The notes under the pieces: generated by a model | Databases searched by the model: none | Seen by the model: the letters and a program-made list of their open reading frames with translations, nothing else | Told to the model about the DNA's origin: nothing | Made by a program: the position numbers and the translations under genes | Shown: positions 11,583 through 23,909 of the stretch, piece after piece | How the letters are laid out: each line of letters begins with the position of its first letter | How positions within the stretch are numbered: position 1 is the stretch's first letter | From: Mya arenaria | Lineage: Eukaryota; Mollusca; Bivalvia; Myida; Myidae | Length of the DNA stretch: 64,000 nucleotides | Assembly: GCF_026914265.1 (NCBI RefSeq) | Contig: NC_069138.1 | Location: 26,069,262-26,133,261 of the forward strand | Direction: 5' to 3'

Positions 11583-14500
11583 ATGGCAGCTCCCATTGAT
11601 TTAATTACAGCAAAGAAGAACTTGGCGGAAGTTTTAGGAGAGGAATGGAAAAGGTTTGTCAACTCAGCCAAACATAATAAAAACGTTTATTTTATAAATA
11701 ATAAAAATATTTTTTAGTTATCCGTGCGTTTATTTCTGAGATCCGAAAACTTTATCCGAAACATTGCCATTTAGCCTATTAAGAAAATAAATTTCTTACA
11801 GTAATAAAGGTACTGACGTAGGTTATTTTAAAATCTAAAATATATGTGCACTAGTCGAACTCGTGTTCTCGATTTTTTTTTAACTTTTCTCATGAGGAAA
11901 TATTTAAAGTTGTTATTGTTTTATTTAATGTTTGGCTGGTGCTGTAGTCAAAATAATTGTTCGATGAAAGATTTTTTTACGATTTTTAATATGGCAAATC
12001 CTTCACCTACAAATTGTTTTGTACCAAAAATAGGTAGTTATTCTGATCGGGATTTGGGTGAAAGCATATTGCGTCTATAATCATAAAAACAAGAAATATT
12101 ACCAGATAATGTTATTTTATATTAGTTACGTACAAAAAATAAATATCCAACGAATAATTATGAGTTTGATGGGTTTTCTTCATTTCATTCTGTCAAAACA
12201 TAATGAATATACATGAAGGGCACCTGCAAGGCTGCAGTTCACAGTTTTACAAAAATCGGAACACTTCGGCCATGGCTGAGTTGTTACGAATATATTTACA
12301 AGGTCTATCTTGAAGCTTGTCAGAGGTGGTCGAGTTATTGCGATTGGGTTGAGTTGTTCTGCTTGGCATAATTGTTGTCTGTGTCAGTCAAGTTTCATTT
12401 TATGGGAAAGGTTATTCATGTTTTTTTTTAATGCATTTAATGCTTGTTTTGTGCAAAATAGCTTTGCACTTACATGGTAAAATATGAATATAAACCTTTA
12501 TTACAAATTCTCACGAAACAAGATGAAACTCTGTATTGATCCACATCATTCAGTTATTGATTAAAAAAATGGTAATATATGTTCATATTTGTTCTGTCAA
12601 CCAGCAGAATTCTGAATGATCAAAGCCATTATATAGTTGAACACCGCTATTCCGAACACCGTTTATCTGAAATTATCGCTATTTCGAAATTATTTTTTAA
12701 CTTTTTAATCTTTAATCCGAAATTGCTAGTCCAAAATAATCGCTGTTCCGAAGTAAAAATTACGGTCCGGATTTGGTATTTTACCAATTCTTATTTTGAA
12801 CTCGATCATGTCATGGTTTTTTGCACCATACTGTGAATGCACTCGAGCATCGGCTTGAGGTGACAATGGAGCACCATTAGTGCTTGTTAAAGGGGCTGTA
12901 CTCCGTATGATAAAATAGCGAAAAAAAAGAAAATTGTCGAAAACTGACATAAACTTGGCATCGATGTGTACAATGCATTTGAAACTTACTAACTGAAGTA
13001 CCACATAGTTTACAATTTATTTAATTTTAGCAGTTATTTCGTATTTTTCCATTAAAAAAAATTCCTTATGCGTGATTGGCTAGTCGGTGTTATCAAGTGA
13101 TATTATCGAGTTAGGTGTATAGCTTAATTATATCACCCAATTAGAGTAAGCCATTGTAGCTCATTGGATATGACGCTGGTCTGCAATTTTGGCGACATGG
13201 GTTCGAACACAATTTTTTTTTTTACATCATTTTGGGTCTTTTTTTTTTACAATTATGATATCAAAGCGTAACACATTCTATTAGAAAATTGTCCTGAGAT
13301 TCATAACGGAAAAAAACTCTTACGGTGCCAATCTGGTCTACAGTCCCTTTAAAGAATGACATTACGCACTCGTATGTTACAAACATCGATGTCAGAAAAT
13401 AAGCGATTCATTTGGGTTATAAAGTGTGTATATAATTGATGGTTAACACAATCTGAATATCATTCGAAAATGTCTATTTCATCAGATATGCATTGCTCAC
13501 TCAATTTGTTATTATACTTCCTTATTAAAGTGTCACTCGAACCTCTACCGAACAATCCATGCTATGTTCTGAATGCATGCATGTGCTGCCATTTTGTTTT
13601 AAATGTTTTATGTTGCTTTAATAAGGAAGTATAATAACAAATTATATGTCATTTATGAAACAATAAATCAACAAATATTTTTGTATATTCGAAATTTCAC
13701 TCAAACTGACAGTAAGTCTTATCATTTTGGTTACGTGTAACCGACATTGCAATCTTAGTATTTCATGTCATCTATAATTCGCGAATGCTGTCATTTTCTT
13801 AAAATTGTTAATCCGAAATATCACTATTCCAAAATAAATTTTGGGGTCCCTACGATTTCAGATTATCGGTGTATATCCGTGTATATCAAGACACTGTTTG
13901 GCTACATAAATGTCTTTGGGAAAATTTTATCCTAAAATGTTTAGATAGGCAGGCTTATTACACTTGTTTTCAGCTAGAGTGTCATGCCGTGCTGCCCTTT
14001 TAACTGCCTTGTCAATGTCATTCGACAGCTTCCTTTGTATTTGTATAATGAGCAGTTGATATGCGTTTGCTTAGTCATTAATCTCCAAATCTGATATTTA
14101 GGTCATAAATAATATAAGGTTACGTTTTAATCATTATTTGAACATGACTGCACTAGGGGGATACTCGTATTGAACATCAATACATGAAAATGTATAACAA
14201 ACATAAATGTTTAGTGAAAACTTTGAACTTCTTACTAAATAATGAATATATGGAAATATTAATTACTGATAACAAAAAAACTCCGTGTATTTAATAGCTG
14301 AAAACACAACAGCATTCTCTCTCCTGAAAGGTATCAGTCTCCTGATATGTGTATGAGTAGTCAGTTATACAATAAAGTAGTGTACTTGTAAATAGTTAAT
14401 ATTAAATGTTTTGTAAGAAGCTGCAGGGCAATTCTCAACGTCTTATCAGCCATTCATGTATAAAATGTTGGCTTGGCTTGTTCAGATTCTTCTTTTTAAG

Positions 14501-17500
14501 GAGTTGATAGACTTGAAATCACTTGATTGGCAACTTTGAAGAAACCCATCTGTCTTTTGGGCTGCGTCAGTAAAGCAATAACTCCCAGTTGACTTCATTT
14601 TCCTGTAGACCTGTATAAATTTCACACAATGAATTTTAAAATCATCAGATTGCTCTTTATATCATTAGTGAAATAACCTATGAAACATTTAACATTAAGC
14701 AAAATGTTTTGTTTCGGGCCTAAAATTATGCGGCTCCTATTGAAACAAGCTCTTTACCAAGTGTAGTCATGGTTGACATACCATTGTGTAATATATTTGC
14801 ATATATTTTCATTTGTCCAAAATAAAAGATGTGTTATAAAAAAAATTTGCCATATCAAAAATCATAAAAAAATCCCTCAACATACAATTATTTGGACTAA
14901 TAAGTAATATATTCATTATTTAATAAATTTCAACGTATACATGTATTTATTACTATAATGTAATGAATAGTATTGAATATTCTATAATTCTCTTTCAGTT
15001 ACCTATTCCACCTAAAACAGTGGTTCAGGATGAAGGTAAGAACCTTATTGAAATAAATGATGATTTGTTTTATAAAATGATGTAATTACTGTTCATTAAC
15101 TTCACAAAAACAATCATTATTTAAAAGCTTGTCAGTTTCAAAAAAGAATATTAGTCGAGAATTGTTCACTGTTTGGGTATACTGTAGTTGAGTTATGTTG
15201 ACCATAAAACAAAGTTTGTCTTGAATATTAATAACAATATCAAACATTGTACTTATTTCCTAATTATGTTTAAAAATGTAAAATATGCATGGATGTACCA
15301 CCAGGGACAGTAGTAAAGAGCAATTTATATTGAACTATGCCCCTCCAAAGCTGAATAAAATGGGCGAGCAAAATTGTCATTGACTTGCTATGCTCTTGTA
15401 TTGTTCACTTATCTGTGCTCATTTAAATGTGGCTCTTTTTACTATAACCTGTGATTTGTAAAAATAGAGAACATTTTTTTTTTAGATTGCAAAAGAGGAA
15501 TTCGATAAAGAAGCAAGAAAATTGCTACAGGCAAAAACAGGTAACCTTTTGAAACTTTTTCATCTAACTATAAAGATAAGTTTGTCATATATAAAAATGG
15601 TTGTATGTTATTTAGACAAAATATAAATATTCTTTGTTGATCTGTGTTACATCTACAATAATAAATTTATATAATTGAGACTCAAATTTAATGGTGGCCT
15701 AGTAAACAGTAAAATTTAATCATTATGCATTTGAAAATACGCAATTCTTAAATTCTTATCAATCTTTTCTCAAAACAAACTGTTTATTTATAATAAGCTC
15801 AAGGTACTACCGTACTTCTTGATTTAGCTTTCCTCTGAAATATTTCTTTGTTTATATATATACACGTAGAAAGCATTTTTTAATGATTACCATCAATTGT
15901 TAAAATTTCACAAGGGAAAAGTTTTCGCTACTTTTCTAAAACTGATCATGTGGTGAATATAAAATTTATTGATATATTCAATCAACAATTGCTCTCAGTT
16001 CATTTAAAAAAAATCTGAAATGTAAATCTCTCAAAAAAGTGTGACCTTGGCCAAACCAAAAATTCCCAAATTCATGAAATAAAAGCAATATCTAAATTAT
16101 CTGACTTACCCTTATACATGTATTCTACATTTTACAGTCCATCTACATAATGAATTCCTGCTGGCGATATTTTCAAAATGTCACACCCTCAGTGCATCCA
16201 CAAGTAAGTAGATATTGATATACATTCGTTTCTTTTAAAACAGACTTACGATTATAAGATTGAACATCTGACATATATATGGCCAAACCTTTTGACTTGA
16301 AACCTTTGAATACAATGGAAACTGTTTAAAACCAATGAAATTGCGATTCCAGTTCATCATTAAAGGCGAGCCTCATCTTACTGCAAAATGCCGAGTAAAT
16401 AATTAAATGAGAAAATGGTGTATCATGTGACCAAAATGCTGAGCAATGATTCGACATCTCACAGAGAAGCAAAAATTCTGAACCTTCAGAAACTGTAACT
16501 ACAAAAATTGTGACTTCGGCATTTTGTAAAAAAAATGTGTGATCAAATTTCCAAAACGTTGGCACTGAAACATGGGATTTTGTAGCTCGACATTTGTAAG
16601 TGAGGTGATCGATATCATTAATGAATTATGAAGGTTGGTGTCAGTGTGTATTCTTAATGTCTGTGGTTAATTCTTAATGTCTGTGGTTAATATAGAGTCT
16701 TTTATTTTGTAAGAAATAACTCAAATCATGTGTTAGGTTTGCACTTTTAATAATTGTAATATATCATCAAGACTAGGCAAGTGACCGTAATATGTAGGTA
16801 CAGCGTCTGAGGAAGTTATGCTACATTCATTAACATGTAAACAATTTACAATACCCATCATTACAGCAGTGCTTAGGACACTGTGGTAATGGTGGATCAA
16901 TAAATCAGACTTTGGATTATAGGGTCTTGGATTCAATACACTCAGAGCTGCATCAATGATAAGTACCAGTTATCACCCAGGAATGACAAATGTTTTTGTT
17001 TTTTTTCATGGTAAAGCCTCGAGACAAATGGTTCTCAACCATATAACACTGCTCAGAGCTTATCAAGGGGTGAATGCGAAAAGGTTCTAAGTGACATTAA
17101 ATAAAGAAGCAGATAGAACCTTTTGGCTTTCACCCCTCGTTATGTAATGTGTTTATCATTGCTAATATGTGTTGAACAAGTCTATTCTATTTCAGTACCA
17201 AAATCCCCTCCTCCTGTATCTAGTTCAGGAAAGCTGCTGAAGAAAGGCAAACTCAAGAGAAAACCCACAGCTATCCGAAGTTCTTTCCAGGTACTGTACA
17301 TATGTCCATTTTTTGGTTCAAAAGGTTTTGATCTATATATGTCTGAAATTTACAAATGTTTTTATTTAAGGTATATTACATAGTTTTGATGTAATTGTTC
17401 GCATCATTGTCAAACAAAACATCAGCAAACTTAACACTTATAAGCTTGTCTGGTTTTCGAAGAAAAAATGTAGTTGTATTGTCATTAAAAATGCTTTCAT

Positions 17501-20500
17501 GTTGGCCTTAAATTTGAAAACAGTTCAAAGTATTCAGAATATTATTGTGAACTTGTCAATACCACAATATGCCGTTATATTGCAAGTCCCATAGCTCTGA
17601 ATCTAATATTTGTCGGGCAAAAGTCCTTGGTTGAACAAGAAAAATAGACAAGCATTAACCACGCATTCTAGTTCACCAGAGTGATGATGCTATGTGTATA
17701 GATGTATCATGATCGAACCTCTGATGAATGAGAATGCAACCTTGTTGCTCTTGTTTATTTTGATTGATAATTATCTCTGTTTCTGTTTATTGTCTAAATC
17801 TAGATGTATTCTAGGTTCATACTTGTATTTATATTTCTTGTACCAGTTGTCTCCCTGGAATTTAGGTGCAAGTGAAAAGACATGAATGAATGTTAAGTTT
17901 TTGTTAAATAAATCGGAAAACAGAGGTTTAAGCCCTGCTTTAATGGGTCTGAATCTTTCATACTCTCAACTAAGTTTTCAGGATTTTCAGGATTGTGATG
18001 TTTGGTCAGAATTAAAGGGAGTCGGATGGTTAGCTTAAGTTTTGAAGGGATGTTGAACTGGGGGAAATACTAATGTCATAATTAACTTAATGTGGTATAA
18101 GTGTCTGTGTTTGATATTCATCCACCTCCAGTGAAAAACTTTCTCTCATGACCGCTCAGAATGGACACCAGTACTACTGTAGGTTCTACCAGAGAAAAGA
18201 TTTCTTGCTGAACTCACATACATGTAGCCTTTCACTGAACCAGTGAATGTACAAGCAAGTGATGTTTGATTATTTGCAGCAGAGGTTTGTGCCTGTCAAC
18301 CCCATGTCTTGTGCTGTTCCAGCCACCTACAAGGACGTGAAAGATATGGGTGAGAACTGTCCTTTTATCCCCTTGTCAGTTCGGCAAGATTTTTTCTTTT
18401 GATATGTTTCTACAGCTTTTGTTTAAAGCCTTTTAGCTCTTCTTTTTTTTAACAAAATAAGAGTCGAGTTATTGTCATAGCCTTGGTTTTGTTAGTGTTG
18501 ATGGCATTGACATGCATTCTTTTAACCTTGGCTATAACAAAAAACATTCAAGAGATTCAATTAAAACTTGGTACATCTGTTCCCAAAGACAATATGCACA
18601 TATATAGCAAAGCCCATAATTTTATTTTTAATAAATGTAGACTTATGCCCCTTTTTCGACTGAAAAACAGACAAACGTTGGCGTTCCCTTTGCAACTCTC
18701 CTCTTGTTTTAAGTATATAGTTGCTTGTCAAATAAACAACTGATGTGTAATTTTAATCAATATTTTTTTGACATTTGGTTTGATATTTTGCATTTTTTTA
18801 GAGCCAAAAAATCAAGTCACTATTTTGGTAATATATAAAACATATTTTTCTTCGACAAATTAAATACATTCAAATGATATGATTCTTGTATGAAGTATGC
18901 AGGCATCATAATGATGAATGGAGCATCTGGATGGTACTTTAATGATGAATACTTTATTTCAGAGTTTGCGGGACGTGAAATGTGCCTGCCTGATGTGTCC
19001 ATGTTACAGGGGCGACTGCTTGTGTGTGCCTGGGAGGTCGGGCTCACCAACATTGATGAAGCAGTTGCCTCCCTTGTTATGCAAGCTTTAGAGGCAAGTT
19101 ATTTTTTAGCCTGACTGTTTTTCCATGTAAAATGATTGAGGTTATGTTAAAGCCTTAGTAAGCTGTTTAGGATAGTCAAATCAAACTAAGTACACATGTT
19201 GTATGGGACTAGACACACACGTATGGCAAGGCCAATAAATTTGGCTTTAATATCCTCTTGTTTGACTGAACAACTAACAAGCACTAAAGCTGCACTCTTG
19301 CAGATTGACCGTTTGACAACTGTTTTGTTTTTTGGCTTAGAATGAGCCAATTGTTGAGCAAAGTCTGGAAACCAGTGAAATAAGACTGCTAACAAAGATC
19401 AGATCTCATATTTTGGGCAGTTTTCCAAACAAATGAGATCTGTTCTGTAGTGAGTTATCTTATATGACTAACGAGTTATCTTCTATGATTAACAAGTTTT
19501 CTTATATGACTAAATTGAATGCATTAAGGCCAAAATCAGCTGATTCTGGGACAACGTTTTCAAAAAAATGTAAAAACTGTCAATATGTGCGAGTGCAGCT
19601 TTATATATCATAATCTGAATTATTTTTGTAGTTTTGTACAACATAAGGGTAGTTGGTTACACATCTTAAATACAGATTGTAAGCCTCATAATTATCTGAA
19701 TTATGTTTCTACTTGGGTAAAATATGGATTTAAATATGATTTTAGATACAGCTAAAGAATATAATCTCAGAGATGATCAGTCGCCGTGCTGGGTACCGGA
19801 TGAGGGAGAAGCGATTTAGATACAGTTTTGGGGAACCGGCACCAAATCCCTACACCAGATACAGCCAGCTTCTGCAGGACAGAACCACTAACAGGTGAGA
19901 AAGGGGGCCAAGGTCATTGAATGTGTGATGATGATCATGAAACCATGAAATGTTTTTCCATTAGTCAAAAAACATGGCTGTTAACAGGGTACTGGTTAGA
20001 CTGGTTTTTCTATTCATAGTTATAGTGGTCTTCTTTTTTAATTAACTGGTCCAATATAAGAAACAGTAATTGGAGGCCTTATTTAATTTATTTTTTTCAA
20101 ATTGAAGCGGTGCATGCAGAACTGGTTTCAATGGCAACTGGAAAGATTTTTGATAAAATTTCTCAAATAATTTATTGACAGCAGGGCTTCTATTAAAGGA
20201 AGTTTTGGAGGTAGACTACCAGTACTCCCTAGAAATGGGTTAAAACTTCCAAAATTGATTCCTTGGAAGTACAAAAACTTCCATAATTTTGAAGAAAACT
20301 TCCAAAGTTGAAAGCTTGGAAGTTCAAAATATCAAAACCTGTTGTCAATATTACTTTTATGGTCACAATTTCAATCAGTCTTAAAGTAAAAATAATTGTT
20401 TTTTAATATAAATCCATAAAGTTATAGTTGCAAATTATTTGATCTTTAACATATTAGTTGAAAAACAGCCGAAAAAAAGTATTGTATTTGGGTGACTAAC

Positions 20501-23500
20501 ATCCACAGTTCAGTGAAAAACCTCCAGTATTGATGCACAGGAAGTTTATACTTCCAATTTCAAATTCTTAATGGAATCCCTGTTGACAGATTTAAAAATA
20601 ATTTCACTGAATCATTCCTTTGCTTAGATTACCCTTTATGAAGTACCTATAAGCTATGTTGCTTTGTTAAAACACATGGCATTCAGAGGGAGCAGCTGGT
20701 TTTCATTATATTGCTTTTGTTGGAACTTTGAAAATATTTTACAGAATAGAGGGAATAGCTGGTTTTCATTATATTGCTTTTGTGGGAACTTATATATAAT
20801 ATTTTACAGAATAGCAGACTCAATTTTAAGATAATATCACAGAAATGTTTCTTTTGGTTGTACTAGTTAAATGTACTTCAGTATCTAAGTTCTCATGAAA
20901 AATTTGCACTTATCAACTTACGTCCAGTAGTTTTACTGTCAAATGCAAAAGTAGGATTTTGATATTTGGTTTATCATGGTTTATAATTGAAACCATTGTA
21001 CAATATAGCTATGATGGCCCTCTTGTTTGTGAAAGTGAGTTTTTCATTATTATAATACATGTAGTTGATTTTATTTTTGAGAGCAATAACAGGTTACTTA
21101 CTTTTTTCAAATTGAGGCTTCTAGCTTTGTACCAAAATTTTAAATACCTATAATGTGACTGACACAACTATTAAAGACATTAAACACATATATTTCATTT
21201 ATACATACTTGTTTCCAGTGAGGCAACTACCATATCCAGCCAGGGTCATCATCAACCAGCTCGCCGGTTCCCAGAGGATGTGACAGAGGGTTACAGGGCT
21301 CAGGTGCTGGCCTGTGGGGGGCAGGGCCCTGAACCAAGGGCCCCTGCGACACTGTTTAATCTGCTGGAAACACTCCAGGTGAGAAATGATTTGGAAAAAA
21401 TGTATGCGAGTAATATATTTAAACTCGGGGCCAAAGTTTCAAGTTTCTGGAATAATCTTAACTCCCTTAAAACAGCCTCAATGTTTATAAGTTTATTTGT
21501 GAGTATAGATTGTGCAATTTTCTCCTTTAAAAGTGTTTTGAGACTTTTAAGGGTGCATATTATATTTTAGGCACAATTCTTATTTTTATTATAATGCATT
21601 GTAATGTTTAACTCTTTTGACTTTAATGATCAAAACAAAAAAACAAAAACATATGATTTGTGTATAGATATAGAGAATACTAGGTTAGTGCCGTGGATGG
21701 AGGAAGTTTATCTGGCAAGGCGGAGGAATTTATCGGGTGAGCCGAAGGCGAACCCGATAAAATCCGCAGCCGAGCCAGATAAACTTTCTCCATCCACGGC
21801 ACTAACCTAGTATTCTATTTATCCTGTTACTTTGTTTAATTAAACACTATAAAACCTTAAAATTAATAAGAATCTTTAAAAGTAAGGGGGACAACTGTTT
21901 TTCCCTGTTGACGTCATCACACTCGGTATCCATGTTTAAATCGCCCCCAAAATAGTTCGTAAAACTGTTCAACTTTTTTAGTACGTTTATATTCAAAGTC
22001 ATTGCATTTTAATACGTCAATATCAATTCAAAACATAAAAATACTTTTAAACGTGCATAAGCATGGATCAGTCTCTGAACATTATCTGATGATGTAACAA
22101 TTATTCCGCAAGTCAGAGTACAGTACACAGGTCAAAATTCAAGATCACGAGTGTTTACAAACAATCGCAACATATTAAATGGATTTAAATGATGTTGATA
22201 GTGTTGAATGATCATAACTGCACCGGCAAAGAGATCATTCATTTCTGTTGTAAGTGAGATTTTGTCATTCACCACAGAAATGGAATAAGCTATCGACGAG
22301 TATCGTTGAATGCTGTTTCACAGTTTCCAGCATTTGCGGGTGGGGTAAGATTTTCACATCTCATGAAGATTTCAGGTCGATTGTTTTGCCAGTGTCATTA
22401 TTTTGCATAATGATGGGACTTTATGGGCGAGTGATTGCTGAGGTCGGCTGTTAGTGGTCCATTGATAAGATACTGAAACGTCAGTTCTGCTTTTCTTCTG
22501 ACATTGCAGAATATATAAAAGAAGTTCGTTTTCGCGGTCACATGACCACCTGACTGTAGATAAACATCACGTTGTCTACTATCCTAATAAACTAAAGTTT
22601 ACACGGCACCTTGTTATTGGACCGATTTGTATGCAGGTGACAGGATAAAAAAAAATATTTGCGATAGTTTTGCACTTTTTTAATTGGGAAATTGTGGCCA
22701 AGTAGCTATTAATTCTAAAAACCCAATTATACAGGCTATATTTTTTATCTTTACACAAATCGGATGCTTTTTGTTTTGATCGTTAAAGTCAAATGGGTTG
22801 AACAATATGATGCAATTTAACCTATATCGTGTGCTTTTAAAGGATAATTTACTTGTATCTGTTTCTCATACAGTAGAACTAAGGTTGTTATATTTCCAGC
22901 ATAGTATGGCAGATATGTTGCCAGCCAAGCAAGGTAGAAATCCTGATCATGCAGTCTGTTGAAATCCTCTTTAAAGTACATTGAAAGGGATATAAACAGC
23001 TTTGGAATGTTTTAAACTGGGGTTAGGCCCCTTAACCCTGCTTTGGGCTTGAATCCCTTACACTCAAATCAAATTTTCAGGATTAGGATTTTTGTTCTGT
23101 TAAAACATTACATGTGGGTGAATATTTGATTTATATGTTCTTCACCATGTTTAGGAAGAACCCATTAATAAACACACTGCAATTATTTCTGTTGTCGGAT
23201 CACAAGGTAAAGATGTCCGCCTTCTACCCAAGAGGTTAAGGGTTGGAGCCCCACAATAGGCACATTCTCTTGGAATTCCAAAAAGGGGATATTTGTACCT
23301 GTTTATACATGAGTAAAACAGACTAATATCGATGGAGAGCAATCTTTTCAATCATATTAAAATAAATCAGTATTATCAGTAGCTGAAATAATTGTTGTTG
23401 TTTTTTTCAGACCTGCAAAAATGTGATCTCATCGCATTCTGTCTACGCACCAGCTATGGAAAGAATCATTCACAAACTTTGGCATCCAAGTCATGAAGAG

Positions 23501-23569
23501 CTTGGACATTTTGAATCTCAGGAAGTCAGTGTTACGCAAAAGACTGCAGTGAAAGCACCTGATAGATAG
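11583..23569 (+). CDS. TADA1: Transcriptional adapter 1, SAGA complex subunit
   Basis: Ten exons: 11583-11653, 14999-15035, 15486-15540, 16138-16203, 17196-17290, 18280-18349, 18963-19093, 19746-19894, 21219-21378, 23411-23569. They join without a phase break into 330 residues; the vertebrate protein is about 335. The start ATG opens MAAPIDLITAKKNLAEVLG, like the conserved N-terminal helix. Residues 24-54 carry YLFHLKQWFRMK-IAKEEFDKEARK. Residues 55-76 hold HNEFLLAIFSKC, 81-108 a basic KKGKLKRK linker, 109-120 QRFVPVNPMSC. Residues 176-205 hold IQLKNIISEMISRRAGYRMR, and the C-terminus carries MERIIHKLWHPSHEEL. These are the blocks of the SAGA-Tad1 family, including a histone-fold-like region. 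The protein is a nuclear architectural subunit of the SAGA acetyltransferase coactivator. Introns 1 and 6-9 contain transposon debris; all introns are GT-AG except intron 7 (GC-AG). Intact and presumably functional. Confidence 0.95.
12891..13348 (+). mobile_element. TTAA-flanked TIR element with tRNA-like core, copy 1
   Basis: The element is bounded by TTAA on both sides (12887-12890 and 13349-13352). It has short inverted ends AGGGGCTGT…/…ACAGTCCCT. Inside, 13148-13215 looks like a tRNA on the plus strand: an A-box-like TAGCTCATTGGATATGACGC and a B-box-like GGGTTCGAACAC. The whole 458 bp aligns in reverse to 37636-38107. TTAA target duplications are typical of piggyBac-type transposons. The tRNA-like promoter suggests a SINE captured in, or hybrid with, a MITE. 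Located in TADA1 intron 1. Confidence 0.75.
13503..13643. repeat. Inverted repeat, perfect 28-bp arms
   Basis: Arms 13503-13530 and 13616-13643 are exact reverse complements (TTTGTTATTATACTTCCTTA core) around an 85-bp spacer. Probably a small MITE in TADA1 intron 1. Confidence 0.85.
16650..16689 (+). repeat. 20-bp tandem duplication
   Basis: ATTCTTAATGTCTGTGGTTA occurs twice head to tail in TADA1 intron 4. Confidence 0.9.
16860..16990 (+). mobile_element. Degraded tRNA-derived SINE fragment
   Basis: A tRNA-like stretch (CAGTGCTTAGGACACTGTGG … GGGTCTTGGATTCAATACAC, a decayed B box) is followed by AGAGCTGCATCAATGATAAG and a short T-rich tail. No tRNA fold survives. Located in TADA1 intron 4. 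Confidence 0.4.
19094..19095 (+). other. Non-canonical GC splice donor, TADA1 intron 7
   Basis: Exon 7 ends TTAGAG and is followed by GCAAGT, which is the GC-AG donor consensus. The reading frame continues exactly into exon 8 (ATACAGCTAAAG) at the residue expected from the family alignment. No GT donor nearby preserves the frame. Confidence 0.85.
19286..19603. mobile_element. MITE, AGCTGCACT family, copy A
   Basis: The ends are inverted repeats: AAAGCTGCACTCTTGCAGAT at left and the complement of AAAGCTGCACTCGCACATAT at right. The interior shares GAATGAGCCAATT and other text with the copy at 28710-29070. Flanks are TTAA-like but decayed. Located in TADA1 intron 7. Confidence 0.75.
20182..20582. 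mobile_element. hAT-like MITE with TTGACAG flanking repeat
   Basis: The 401-bp element runs from CAGGGCTTCTATTAA to TTAATGGAATCCCTG, imperfect inverted ends. It is flanked on both sides by the direct repeat TTGACAG (20175-20181 and 20583-20589). The CAGGG ends and a target repeat close to 8 bp point to the hAT superfamily. The body is unusual in holding many ACTTCCAA/TTGGAAGT motifs in both orientations. Located in TADA1 intron 8. Confidence 0.7.
20686..20814 (+). repeat. ~65-bp tandem duplication
   Basis: GCTGGTTTTCATTATATTGC and the following TTTTGTNGGAACTT … TATTTTACAGAATA are repeated twice in succession within TADA1 intron 8. Confidence 0.8.
21675..21815. repeat. 141-bp near-perfect palindrome
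   Basis: The left arm GAATACTAGGTTAGTGCCGT (continuing for about 63 bases) is matched in reverse complement by the right arm ending ACGGCACTAACCTAGTATTC. There are only a few mismatches and a spacer of about 13 bases. The arms are G+C-richer than the intron around them. It lies in TADA1 intron 9 and may be one end of a transposon (see 21817-22652). Confidence 0.9.
21817..22652. mobile_element. Possible DNA element next to the palindrome
   Basis: TTATCCTGTTAC just after the palindrome is mirrored by GTGACAGGATAAA near 22640. That gives an element of about 830 bp with weak inverted ends. No ORF with a recognisable domain lies inside. Confidence 0.3.
23150..23330 (+). mobile_element. tRNA-derived SINE remnant
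   Basis: CCGCCTTCTACCCAAGAGGT followed by TAAGGGTTGGAGCCCCAC resembles the anticodon-arm to T-arm half of a tRNA with a one-base-changed B box. A repeat-like tail follows. Located in TADA1 intron 9. Confidence 0.4.
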
Positions 23570-23752
23570 AGGAAAACTAGTATTATTGAAGAATTCTGTA
23601 TAATTTATGTGTTATTTCATGGAAAACTGAAATGTGGATCACAGGTGCAAGCTTTCTTGAATGGAGCTTGTTGCTTGCTACAGCCAAAGGAGATTTTATA
23701 AATTTTCTTACTGACTTAAATAATAGCATTGATTGCTGTATCATATTTTTCA

Positions 23753-23758
23753 AATAAA
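23753..23758 (+). terminator. TADA1 polyadenylation signal
   Basis: AATAAA lies 184 bases after the TADA1 stop codon and is the first canonical hexamer downstream. Confidence 0.65.
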
Positions 23759-23830
23759 TTTCAGATAGATGAAACTAATTTCATGTTTATTTTTTGGCGT
23801 TGTTTGTAACGTTTACCTTGGGGGGAAAAG

Positions 23831-23906
23831 TGCACCCGGTGTGGGGCTCGAACCCACGACCCCCGGAACACTAGCACGGAGCTCTAACCAACTGAGCTAT
23901 CCGGGC
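23831..23906 (-). tRNA. tRNA-Thr(AGT)-like gene, pseudogene or SINE head
   Basis: On the minus strand the sequence folds as a tRNA. The D arm is GCTC-AGTTGGTTA-GAGC, the T arm GTGGG-TTCGAGC-CCCAC, the anticodon loop CTAGTGT (anticodon AGT), and the A and B boxes are intact. Defects are one mismatch and one wobble pair in the anticodon stem, G1-T72 and A7-A66 in the acceptor, and a genomic GCA in place of CCA. These suggest a tRNA-derived SINE or a decaying tRNA gene rather than a working one. Confidence 0.55.
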
Positions 23907-23909
23907 GGC

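Larger units (their letters stand above)
12635..13880. mobile_element. Degenerate pogo/Tigger-like element, nested insertions inside
   Basis: The left edge (GAACACCGCTATTCCGAA, then ATCTGAAATTATCGCTATT) recurs inverted at the right edge (AATCCGAAATATCACTATTCC … CAGATTATCGGTG). Such edges resemble those of pogo-type mariner relatives. The interior is filled by the TTAA element at 12891-13348 and the inverted repeat at 13503-13643. The ends are too diverged to place exactly. Confidence 0.4.
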
